Shown here one piece after another: positions 16,914-24,866 of a DNA stretch of 35,543 bases (positions are counted from its first letter, which is position 1; each line of letters starts with the position of its first letter). The translations under genes and the position numbers were made by a program. The DNA is from Ignavibacteria bacterium (GTDB lineage: Bacteria > Bacteroidota > Ignavibacteria > Ch128b): positions 1-35,543 of the forward strand of contig VGVX01000023.1 in the NCBI GenBank assembly GCA_016873845.1, written 5' to 3'. The notes beneath the pieces were generated by a model that ran no database searches, was not told the DNA's origin, and was given only the letters and a program-made list of their open reading frames with translations.

Positions 16914-19900
16914 ATCATCTTTTTAGTAGCAGTGTAAGACTCACTTTGAATCTTGTAGAGATAAACTCCAGAACTTAATCCATTCGCATCGAATCTAACT
17001 GAATGTACTCCAGGTTTTTTAGTTTCATTGACTAAGTTGGCGACTTCTTTTCCGAGAACGTTGTAAACTTTAATAGTTACAAACTCACTCTTGGCAACCG
17101 AGAACTCGATCAATGTACTTGGATTGAACGGATTCGGATAGTTCTGCGAAAGCTTAAATTCTGTCGGAACTGATTCGCCTTTACTTCTATCAGAACCATT
17201 CTTGCTCAAGAAAGCAATGTTCTTGATTTCGAATTCGAAGTTAGTTAGCGTGCTGTTATCTGCTTTATCCATATAGATGGAGATCTTTCTTACAAGAGAA
17301 GGATCGAATTTAGCAGTTGAGCTTCCAACTTGTTTGAGTTCGCTGAATGGAATTGTAAGATCTAGTGCTGAACCATCGAGTACAATTTGTTTTGCATGAT
17401 AGTTGAACCCACTTATACCATCTTGTTCTAATCTCAACCAAACTTTGCCGTATCCTCTCATCGTAACTTTGAGAGCATTGTAGTCGCTTAAGTCATAAGG
17501 TGCAGTATTGGCAGTAAGCGATCTGAACATTGAAACCCAATCGCTTAGTTTACCTTTTACTTTTGCACCGCCAGAGAGAATCAATGCTTCGCTAGGCAAT
17601 TCAGATGCAGATACAGTTGTGAACGTGTTGGTAACAAATTCATCAACTTTTGAAGCCGAACCATTCAAGTAGGTATAAGCACCGCCGCTGACAAATACTT
17701 CGTCTCTGAATCCGTTTGAAGATGAGATATACAGATTTGCATCTGAAATCACACCGGTCTTCAGATAGATTGTATTCAATCCAGGCTGTACACCGAATGA
17801 TTGAGAGCTTTCAATTTTGCCGCTTCCCTGTATTGACCGTGATTTGGTTTTAATTGTAATGTTATCTGCAACAACTTGATTGTTTTGGACAACTAGTTCG
17901 ATAGTTCCAGTATGACTGTATTTACCTTTTTGTACATAGACCAATGTTGGCGGTAAGGAAATGCTATTATTGTACTGAACCATTCCTCTTGAAGCGAATT
18001 GATCTATAATACTCATAACAAGGTACATAGTACTGTTGAAGTTACTTGCCCAAACTTGGAAGTTGTAAACATTGCTTACGCCGGATGGTACATCATAATC
18101 CTCAATTAACCAGCGTGAATCAACTATAAACGTTCCGCCTTTTTCATAAACGCTAAAGTTTATTGTATAGTCATACAGATTTTCAGCTTGTTTATAAAGA
18201 ACAGAAGCAAAGTAATAGTTGCCATTGATTTCAACATGTGATAAGTGCTGAAGTTCCGCATCGATTAATCTATCACAGATTGATTTTGTATGTTCATAGA
18301 CATAAGGCGGATTGGTTGTAGTTGCAAATATACTTGCAACACGAACATCACCTTTTGCCATATTAAGATTGTAATCAACAGCATATGCAGAGGTCGCGTT
18401 TGAAATTCCAAGAATATCGAACGGTGTAGTTTCTTTTGGTGTTGAGCCAAGAGGTCCAACGTTCGGGAATAACTCATTCAAACCATAACTTGCTGTGAAA
18501 GCAATCTTTGGATTACGAAGCATTTTTGTAGTTTGACCATATTCAATTTTAGTTAATCTTCTAAGTAAGAGATCAGCTAAGTTAGAGTTAGATTCTACAC
18601 CAGCATCGAATCCGCCGCCGCATGGATCTGGAGGAGGCGGGCAGACCAAGAAGCCGAGGTTGCAGTTATCAAAGTTTTCGTTAATCTTCTTAACAACGTG
18701 ATTCAGTGTCGCCATATCAAATGGGCTAACTGTTCCGCCGAGAGCTTTATTAACGATATTAAGTACTTCATAAACTTTGAAGTCTTTTAATGGACCGCTT
18801 CCAACAACTAAATTGCCAAGTTTTGTAGTGCTTGTATGACCGAGTAATCCAGCATCATTGTAAGCAAGATTTAAGGCCAATGCTAGAATGTGTCCAGCAA
18901 ATTCACCAGCTGGAGTGTTGACTGGATTAATATAGCTTTGATCAAGAGCATAGGGCACACCGGACTGCGGCATAAAGTTCTTTACTGCATTTGCAGAAGT
19001 GAATTTTATTTGATAACCAGCACCATGATCGCCAATTATTAATCCACTAGTGAATAATGTCGTGAACTTGGAATCGAGTAAATTGTATCCTTTAACACTC
19101 TTCCAACTATTCTGAGTCATGGTTGAGTATTTTGTAAGATCACATGGTTCTGGAGTCGGTTTTACTTTATCACCGAATTTCAGACCATATTTGTCCGCAC
19201 CTGCAATAGTGATGAATTCAGAATTTGGAGTCGTACTGACATAGCCCGGTAAATCAATTTCTTGAACGTGATATTGACCGTCAATTACATTCATGAATTC
19301 AAATTTACCGAGTGCATCAGTTAAAGTTGTTGCAATCAGATTTGCAGCAATTCCCCAAAGCTTCATTTCAACGTTTGCAATACCGACTTCACCAGCATCG
19401 TGTACGCCATTTCCATTGGCATCGTTAAAGACTTTGCCAGCAACTTTAACACCTGGAGGACATGAGATAATACCGGCATCCCATTTGGTGGAATTGCTGT
19501 CGCACCATGATGGATCGATATTGAAACAAGCCGTCTTTCCAGTTGCTGGATCAACGTCTGAATCGATAAGGTCGTTATGACCTGCATCTTTTGATGTGAA
19601 TGAATAACCGGCAGGAAGTCCTTCAAATTTTACTGTGTAGAATCCTTCAACGACACTGGGGAATAAATATTTGCCATCGTGATCGGTTTTGGTAGTAAAC
19701 AGTGGACTTGAAGTGCTGCAAGCGAATAATTTCACTGTAATATCTTTTACACCAGGTTCTCCAGCATCTTGGACGCCATTTTTGTTTTTATCTTCCCATA
19801 CACGGTCGCCTATTGCACACGTTGGCGGAGGAGTATGGAGATAAATTCCAGCATCCCATTTAGTGGAATTGCTATCGCACCAGCTTGGATCAATTGTGAA

Positions 19901-22702
19901 ACACGTTGTTTTTCCATTCGAGTATTCAACATCAGAATCGAATAAATCGTTTGTTTTATTTGCCGGGCTAAATTCATATCCGGTAGGTAATTCAAATTGG
20001 ATTTGATATTGACCAGCAATCACATCGGCAAATAAATAATTACCGTGTTCGTTTGTTTTGGTAGTTTTAATTGCGGTACTGCTGCTGCAGGCAGTTAATT
20101 TAACAGTAATATCTTTTACGCCTGGTTCACCAGAATCTTGGACGCCATTTTTATTTTTGTCTTCCCATACTCTGTCGCCGATTGAACATGTTGGCGGAGG
20201 AGCATCTTGATATATACCGGCATCCCACTTAGTCGAGTTACTGTCGCACCAAGATGGATCGATATTGATACAGTAAATTTTTCCTGTTGAAGGATCAACA
20301 TCTGAATCTAATAAGTCATTGTGTCCAGCATCTTTTGGACTGAATTTCCATCCTGCCGGAAGGTCTTCAAAAATAAGTGTATAGTTTCCAGCAGTAACAC
20401 CGGTAAATAAATACTTACCATCATGGTCGGTTAACTTCGTATCTATATAAACTGAAGAGCTGCAGGTTATTAGCTTAACTTTCACATTTGCCATACCTGG
20501 CTCGCCAGCATCTTGAATACCGTTTTTATTCTTGTCATTCCATACTCTATCACCGATTGAACAGGTTGCTGATAGGTACATTCCGGCATCAACATCTGCC
20601 TTATTTTGTCCGGCAGCAAGGTTTATACAATCGGTTTTCCAGGTGATAGGATCAACATCGGAATCTTTACTATCGTCGTGACCATTGTCTTTCGGACTAA
20701 ATGAAAATCCTGATGGAAGCTGAGCTAAAATTGTATAAGATCCGGAGCTCAGATCACCGAAATTATATTTTCCATCAGAAGCAGATTTTTTCTCTGCAAT
20801 CCAATTATCATGACAATCATAGAGTTTAACAGTTACATCTTTCATTCCAGGCTCGCCGTGATCTTGGACTCCATTTTTATTCAGATCGTTCCAAATTAGA
20901 CCACTGATCGAACCTTTATGAGGAGTAGCAAGCTTATCGCCAAAATTATTATTGTATTTTTTATCGCCCTGATTAGCTGTAACGGTTATTTCGTTTGGTG
21001 AAGTGCTTACATAACCGGCTGGATCAGTTTCTTTAACTTTATAGACATTTGGAATTAAATATCCAAAGCAGTATTCACCATTAACTCCAGTAGTAGTCGA
21101 AGCAACAAATTCTCCAGTTGCTTTAATGAATAATTCAACTAAAACGTCTTTAATTCCGAGTTCAGATGGATCTTTTACACCATTGCTGTTCAGATCATCG
21201 AAAACGATTCCGCAAATGTCGGCAGAAAGGATATCGCCAAAATTGTTATTCTGTGAACTTTCACCTGCAGAAATCATCAAATTAATCCAGTTCGAAGTTA
21301 CACTTCTATACATGTCTGGATCAATTTCTTCAACAGTGTAGATACCTGGAATTAAATCTCGGAATTCATAAAATCCAGCATCATCTGTTAGCATTGAAGT
21401 TTCAATTTGTCCATGTTCATCATAGAGTTTTATTACAACGTCCTTTAATGGGGCTTCACCTAATTCTTTAATGCCATTTTTGTTTGCATCAACGTAGGCA
21501 TATCCAGAAATCTTAGCGAGACTTGGACCACATTTGTAGCCAAAGTTGTTATTAGTTTTATTTTCACCTGAACCGAGTGTCAAATTAATCGGATTGTGTG
21601 TAGTAGTTAAAACTAATAATGGTGGATCAATTGCTTGAATTTTATATCCACCTGCTGGCAAATTGGAGAATTTATAAAATCCAAATTCATCAGTCAGTGT
21701 AACAGCTTTCTGAACTGAGCCCTCATACAACTTAACGGTTACGTGTTTTAATCCAAATTCAAAACTGTCGAATGAACCATTGGAATTCACATCGAAAAAT
21801 ACTGAACCTGAAATTGAACCAAGAACAGGTGTAGTTGGACATTTCAAAAATCCTTTATTGACTTTTCCTTCGTCAAAGTTTTCGTTGATGGCGGTCGCTG
21901 CATCATTCAATTGAGAATAAGAGTATGGAGTTGTTCCGCCGCTTAATGACTTATTAACAATGTCCATTACTTCATAAACAGTTTTCCCTGCAAGGGGACC
22001 AGCGCAAACAATTAACGAACCAAGTTTTACACTACCTGTACCAATTTTTCCTGCATCACTGAAAGCGATATTCATTTTTAGAGCAACCGCTTGTCCAGCA
22101 AAAACACCGGCCTTTGTCGATTTTGAATCAACATAATTTTTATCAAGTGCTTTTGGTGTTCCTCCGGCTGGCAGGAAATCTTTCACATCTTTTGCTTCGG
22201 AGAGTTTTAATGTAAAGCCACTGGACTGTCCAACGACTAATCCACTGGGAAACACAGATGGAAAATGAAGGTCGCGAATATTGCCGGGATTTGTTGAAGA
22301 AGAAGGAATGGTTTTTAATTCTGTAATCTTATATGTAAAACCATCTTTATTGACTTCCATCCCAACATAGATTGGCTGTGAACAAGAAGTATGTATGACA
22401 ACTGATTTTCCATTAGAATAGGTAAAGGTTGTATTAGAACCGAGCTTATCAGTTCCATTTCCTTTGGAGACTTCTTGTCCAGTTGGAAGCTGCTTAACAG
22501 TTATTTTCGTGACACCGTCACATAACTTTCCTCCTTTATTTCCCCATCCTCCTTGGGTATATGTGACGAAGTTATTCAAGTCACAGCTTCCCGATTGAGC
22601 GGACGCAGGATTATAAAGGGATATAATTGCCATTAATATTATGGCAAAGAGCAAATAGGTCTTTTGTAGAAAAGAACCTAACAATGTAGAATAGGATCTC
22701 AT
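16901..22702 (-). CDS. Giant SdrD_B-repeat surface protein with type IX-type sorting domain (paralogue B)
   Basis: The 1933-residue protein starts at ATG 22702 with AGGGGGA just upstream. A signal peptide (FAIILMAIISLYNPASAQS) leads into a first TYTQGGWG-type domain (about 47-285: FVTYTQGGWGNKGG, FPSGLVVG, AGVFAGQAVALKMNI, INENFDEG). Eight SdrD_B-like domains follow (about 294, 391, 494, 597, 714, 836, 957, 1081). Numbers 5-7 are nearly identical 122-124-residue units opening CSIGDRVW or CAIGDRVW and closing WCDSNSTKWDAGI. A second TYTQGGWG-type domain is at about 1187-1345. The rest (FDAGVESNSNLADLLLRRLT, CBM11/CIA30-like strands about 1704-1834, sorting domain YPNPFNPST to KMILQK) matches paralogue A closely. 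The pair therefore looks like a tandem duplication with reshuffled N-terminal halves. Surface display is well supported; a ligand is unknown. Confidence 0.85.
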   Translation of the reverse strand: MRSYSTLLGSFLQKTYLLFAIILMAIISLYNPASAQSGSCDLNNFVTYTQGGWGNKGGKLCDGVTKITVKQLPTGQEVSKGNGTDKLGSNTTFTYSNGKSVVIHTSCSQPIYVGMEVNKDGFTYKITELKTIPSSSTNPGNIRDLHFPSVFPSGLVVGQSSGFTLKLSEAKDVKDFLPAGGTPKALDKNYVDSKSTKAGVFAGQAVALKMNIAFSDAGKIGTGSVKLGSLIVCAGPLAGKTVYEVMDIVNKSLSGGTTPYSYSQLNDAATAINENFDEGKVNKGFLKCPTTPVLGSISGSVFFDVNSNGSFDSFEFGLKHVTVKLYEGSVQKAVTLTDEFGFYKFSNLPAGGYKIQAIDPPLLVLTTTHNPINLTLGSGENKTNNNFGYKCGPSLAKISGYAYVDANKNGIKELGEAPLKDVVIKLYDEHGQIETSMLTDDAGFYEFRDLIPGIYTVEEIDPDMYRSVTSNWINLMISAGESSQNNNFGDILSADICGIVFDDLNSNGVKDPSELGIKDVLVELFIKATGEFVASTTTGVNGEYCFGYLIPNVYKVKETDPAGYVSTSPNEITVTANQGDKKYNNNFGDKLATPHKGSISGLIWNDLNKNGVQDHGEPGMKDVTVKLYDCHDNWIAEKKSASDGKYNFGDLSSGSYTILAQLPSGFSFSPKDNGHDDSKDSDVDPITWKTDCINLAAGQNKADVDAGMYLSATCSIGDRVWNDKNKNGIQDAGEPGMANVKVKLITCSSSVYIDTKLTDHDGKYLFTGVTAGNYTLIFEDLPAGWKFSPKDAGHNDLLDSDVDPSTGKIYCINIDPSWCDSNSTKWDAGIYQDAPPPTCSIGDRVWEDKNKNGVQDSGEPGVKDITVKLTACSSSTAIKTTKTNEHGNYLFADVIAGQYQIQFELPTGYEFSPANKTNDLFDSDVEYSNGKTTCFTIDPSWCDSNSTKWDAGIYLHTPPPTCAIGDRVWEDKNKNGVQDAGEPGVKDITVKLFACSTSSPLFTTKTDHDGKYLFPSVVEGFYTVKFEGLPAGYSFTSKDAGHNDLIDSDVDPATGKTACFNIDPSWCDSNSTKWDAGIISCPPGVKVAGKVFNDANGNGVHDAGEVGIANVEMKLWGIAANLIATTLTDALGKFEFMNVIDGQYHVQEIDLPGYVSTTPNSEFITIAGADKYGLKFGDKVKPTPEPCDLTKYSTMTQNSWKSVKGYNLLDSKFTTLFTSGLIIGDHGAGYQIKFTSANAVKNFMPQSGVPYALDQSYINPVNTPAGEFAGHILALALNLAYNDAGLLGHTSTTKLGNLVVGSGPLKDFKVYEVLNIVNKALGGTVSPFDMATLNHVVKKINENFDNCNLGFLVCPPPPDPCGGGFDAGVESNSNLADLLLRRLTKIEYGQTTKMLRNPKIAFTASYGLNELFPNVGPLGSTPKETTPFDILGISNATSAYAVDYNLNMAKGDVRVASIFATTTNPPYVYEHTKSICDRLIDAELQHLSHVEINGNYYFASVLYKQAENLYDYTINFSVYEKGGTFIVDSRWLIEDYDVPSGVSNVYNFQVWASNFNSTMYLVMSIIDQFASRGMVQYNNSISLPPTLVYVQKGKYSHTGTIELVVQNNQVVADNITIKTKSRSIQGSGKIESSQSFGVQPGLNTIYLKTGVISDANLYISSSNGFRDEVFVSGGAYTYLNGSASKVDEFVTNTFTTVSASELPSEALILSGGAKVKGKLSDWVSMFRSLTANTAPYDLSDYNALKVTMRGYGKVWLRLEQDGISGFNYHAKQIVLDGSALDLTIPFSELKQVGSSTAKFDPSLVRKISIYMDKADNSTLTNFEFEIKNIAFLSKNGSDRSKGESVPTEFKLSQNYPNPFNPSTLIEFSVAKSEFVTIKVYNVLGKEVANLVNETKKPGVHSVRFDANGLSSGVYLYKIQSESYTATKKMILQK
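19460..21830 (-). repeat. Eight SdrD_B-like repeats encoded in paralogue B
   Basis: The three units between about 19460 and 20570 are about 365-372 nt each and are very similar to one another also at DNA level, sharing the segment encoding WCDSNSTKWDAGI. The other units are more diverged. The close similarity implies recent duplication or gene conversion and a risk of assembly collapse. Confidence 0.8.
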
Positions 22703-23178
22703 GGAGTCCCCCTAATTATTATTTAGTCATTAGTGATTTAGAAATTCCATATGTCTTTGTTAAAGACTCAAAAATTTTTCATTCAATTATGTTTCTCGCA
22801 CTATGTGTTTAATAGATCATTTTGCATCGATTTTCCTCTCAATGAGTTTTCATCTCCATCTTTTATTGTTTTCAATTCACTTATTGATTTTGAGCATATT
22901 AATTTCATGATCATTGAAGTCATTATTTATTCACGTTTGATAGTCGATCTTATCTGAAATATTTACCTCCTATCTAGTCTCCGCAGATTCAGATTTTTTA
23001 TTTGTGTCTTTTTGTGAGACTCATCATCTAGTTATTTCCTATTTTTCATAGTCAAAGTTTTGTTACCCAAGAGTTATGCCGAATATTTGGGAGCGTTTTT
23101 TCGACCTTTTTAAGGTTTTTGTGATATGAATTGTTTTGAAATGAGATTAATTCTTGATTTGAGATTTCAATTTGGTGC

Positions 23179-23210
23179 AAAAAAAATCCCAGAGGGAAAG
23201 CTCTGGGATT
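23179..23210 (-). terminator. Orphan intrinsic terminator
   Basis: AATCCCAGAG (23185-23194) pairs with CTCTGGGATT (23201-23210) around a 6-nt loop, followed on the minus strand by six T residues plus the stem's own T pair. No minus-strand gene ends upstream of it within 170 nt. On the plus strand it has no T-run. Confidence 0.8.
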
Positions 23211-23380
23211 AGTAGGAGGTCAGGAGAGTATTTTCATAATTGATAGGTGATAATAACGACTCAAGTCGCGTGCCAAACAATAAACGTTTAATTATTTAAA
23301 AAAAATAAATAAATTATTTTGTGAGAGTAAAAATTACATGAAAATATTACCTCCGAAGGAAAAAATTACGTCTATATATA
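23179..23380 (-). ncRNA. Possible short leftward RNA, or remnant of a lost third paralogue
   Basis: The orphan terminator is preceded on the minus strand by AAAATACTCTCC (23223-23234), the box found about 10 nt before the terminators of both giant paralogues, and similarity runs on to about 23241. A transcript starting near the rlmD promoter region and ending here would be 130-200 nt. No promoter is clearly identified, so the 5' boundary is a guess. A decayed gene copy explains the module equally well. Confidence 0.3.
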
Positions 23381-23389
23381 CTGGTTGAG

Positions 23390-24799
23390 ATGAAGAAAAA
23401 TGATATAATCGAATTGATAGCTGGAAAAATGGTTCATCAAGGAGTATGCCTTTCTGAATATGAAGGGAAAAAAGTTTTTATAGAAAATTGTATACCTGGC
23501 GAGCGTGTCAGAGTCCAGATAAAAAAGATTAAAAGAGATTTCTGCGAAGCGGAAGCGAAAGAGATAATTTTACATTCGCCTAGCAGGATCAATCCTCAAT
23601 GTCAACATTTTGGATTATGCGGCGGGTGTAAAATTCAGTATATGAACTATGAAGTACAGCTTGAAAATAAAAAGGAAATTGTTAAAGATGCATTGTCCAG
23701 GATCGGCAAACTGAAAAATATTGAAGTTGAAAACACAATAGGTTCAGATCGAATTTATCACTACAGAAACAAAATGGAGTATTCGTTTTCTAATAAACGA
23801 TGGTTAGAAACGGGAATTGAGTACTCGCCCGAAGAGAAATCATTTGCACTCGGACTCCATATCCCCAATGTGTTCGACAAGGTTTTACACCTAAATAAAT
23901 GTTACTTGCAGTCTGAGTTTTCGAATGATGTACGAAATATTATCGGCAAATTTTTCTTCAACAATAAAATTTCGGTTCATTCGTTGAAGAACAGAAATGG
24001 ATTATTAAAAGCACTTGCGATCCGAGAAAGTTACAATACTCCCGATAAAATGATTAATCTTATCACAACTCAATATGATAAAGATTTAATGCATGAACTA
24101 GGAAATATATTGAATCAAAACTTTCCACAAGTTACTACTTTCGTGAATAGTATCAGCATGCCGCATTTGAGCAGCGCTCTAAGTCATGAAGAACATGTGA
24201 TATTTGGAAAAGGTTATATCCAAGAGGTATTATTAAATAAACAATTTGAGATATTTGCAAACACATTTTTTCAAACAAATACACATCAAGCAGAAAAACT
24301 TTTTTCGATTGTGAAGCAAATAATTAGGAACGATAAAACTGAACTCAAAGGTAAAAAGCAAGCACTAATAGATTTATTCTGCGGAGTTGGAGTGATTGGT
24401 ATAGTTTTAGCCGATTTGTTTGAGTTTATTTATGGAATTGAAATTTCAGATTCTTCAATTCGAGCAGCAAAAAAGAATGCAGAAATAAATAATATTACAA
24501 ATTGTGAATTTTTTGTCACCAACTTAGAACATGGATTTAGTTTAGAAAGATTTAATCGTGATCAAAATGATGTTACAGTGATACTTGATCCACCTCGTGC
24601 TGGAGTATCAGAAAAAACTTTAATACAGCTTTGTCAAATTAAACCACGAAGAATTTATTATGTAAGTTGCAATCCATCTACACAGGCCAGAGATGTTGCT
24701 CGTCTTTCAGATCAATACAAGGTTGGTTTGGTCCAACCGATCGATTTTTTCCCCCATACGTATCATATTGAAAATCTTATAGTTCTGGAAATTCTTTAA
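23390..24799 (+). CDS. rlmD: 23S rRNA (uracil-C5)-methyltransferase RlmD
   Basis: The 469-residue protein matches the RumA/RlmD branch of the TrmA family, which transfers a methyl group from SAM to U1939 (E. coli numbering) of 23S rRNA. A TRAM-type beta domain occupies about residues 10-60. Cys71, Cys77, Cys80 (C-x5-C-x2-C) and Cys171 fit the four ligands of the iron-sulfur cluster. The SAM site is DLFCGVGVIGIVLAD (329-343) with FFQTN (293-297) before it, LDPPRAG (399-405) follows, the nucleophile is Cys427 in YYVSCNPST, and Glu461 in HIENL is the expected base. All key residues are present. The start is ATG 23390, with no clear ribosome binding site. Family members can methylate other uridines, so the exact target is inferred. 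Confidence 0.92.
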   Translation: MKKNDIIELIAGKMVHQGVCLSEYEGKKVFIENCIPGERVRVQIKKIKRDFCEAEAKEIILHSPSRINPQCQHFGLCGGCKIQYMNYEVQLENKKEIVKDALSRIGKLKNIEVENTIGSDRIYHYRNKMEYSFSNKRWLETGIEYSPEEKSFALGLHIPNVFDKVLHLNKCYLQSEFSNDVRNIIGKFFFNNKISVHSLKNRNGLLKALAIRESYNTPDKMINLITTQYDKDLMHELGNILNQNFPQVTTFVNSISMPHLSSALSHEEHVIFGKGYIQEVLLNKQFEIFANTFFQTNTHQAEKLFSIVKQIIRNDKTELKGKKQALIDLFCGVGVIGIVLADLFEFIYGIEISDSSIRAAKKNAEINNITNCEFFVTNLEHGFSLERFNRDQNDVTVILDPPRAGVSEKTLIQLCQIKPRRIYYVSCNPSTQARDVARLSDQYKVGLVQPIDFFPHTYHIENLIVLEIL

Positions 24800-24807
24800 A
24801 AAAATAC

Positions 24808-24836
24808 TTGACTTTTAATAATTATCTACTTAAATA
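24808..24836 (+). promoter_or_regulatory. Possible sigma70-like promoter of the exopolysaccharide operon
   Basis: TTGACT (24808-24813) is followed after 17 nt by TAAATA (24831-24836). The -35 match is good and the -10 match is weak. It lies in the only gap (67 nt) between rlmD and the BcsB-like gene; AAGGGAG at 24851-24857 then serves as ribosome binding site for the ATG at 24867. Confidence 0.35.
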
Positions 24837-24866
24837 TGCGCTAGTTATATAAGGGAGCTAAAGTAG

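Larger units (their letters stand above)
22703..23389. other. 687-nt noncoding stretch with a gene-less 3'-end module
   Basis: This stretch lies between divergent genes (paralogue B leftward, rlmD rightward). The supported element is the minus-strand terminator module at 23179-23241. Near paralogue B there is a small perfect inverted repeat GTCTTT-GTT-AAAGAC (22753-22767) and an iterated CTAAATCA/CTAATGA/CTAAATAA pattern (minus strand, about 22720-22745). No open frame here has a credible ribosome binding site or protein-like composition. The promoter of paralogue B should lie between 22703 and 23184, but I found no full TTG-N19-21-TAnnTTTG match. Confidence 0.5.

Noticed and set aside
10643-22702. 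Repeated DNA in the giant genes considered as a CRISPR array or mobile repeat
   Set aside because: Units are about 340-370 nt, remain in frame, and encode diverged SdrD_B domains; there are no short identical repeats with unique spacers and no terminal inverted repeats.
22751-22957. 68-codon plus-strand open frame between paralogue B and rlmD
   Set aside because: It has no ribosome binding site, its composition is Phe/Ile/Ser-rich as expected from translated AT-rich DNA, and it opposes the likely leader of paralogue B.
23104-23120. ACCTT-TTT-AAGGT followed by TTTT as a plus-strand terminator
   Set aside because: The stem is only 5 bp and AT-rich, and no plus-strand transcript is expected to end there.
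23213-23295. AGGAGG on the plus strand followed by a 19-codon frame starting with TTG
   Set aside because: The distance from AGGAGG to the TTG is too long, and the AGGAGG falls within the minus-strand terminator module, whose conservation explains the sequence better.
24800-24866. Cyclic di-GMP riboswitch in front of the BcsB-like gene
   Set aside because: The gap is only 67 nt and shows neither the conserved core nor the stems of the known riboswitch classes.
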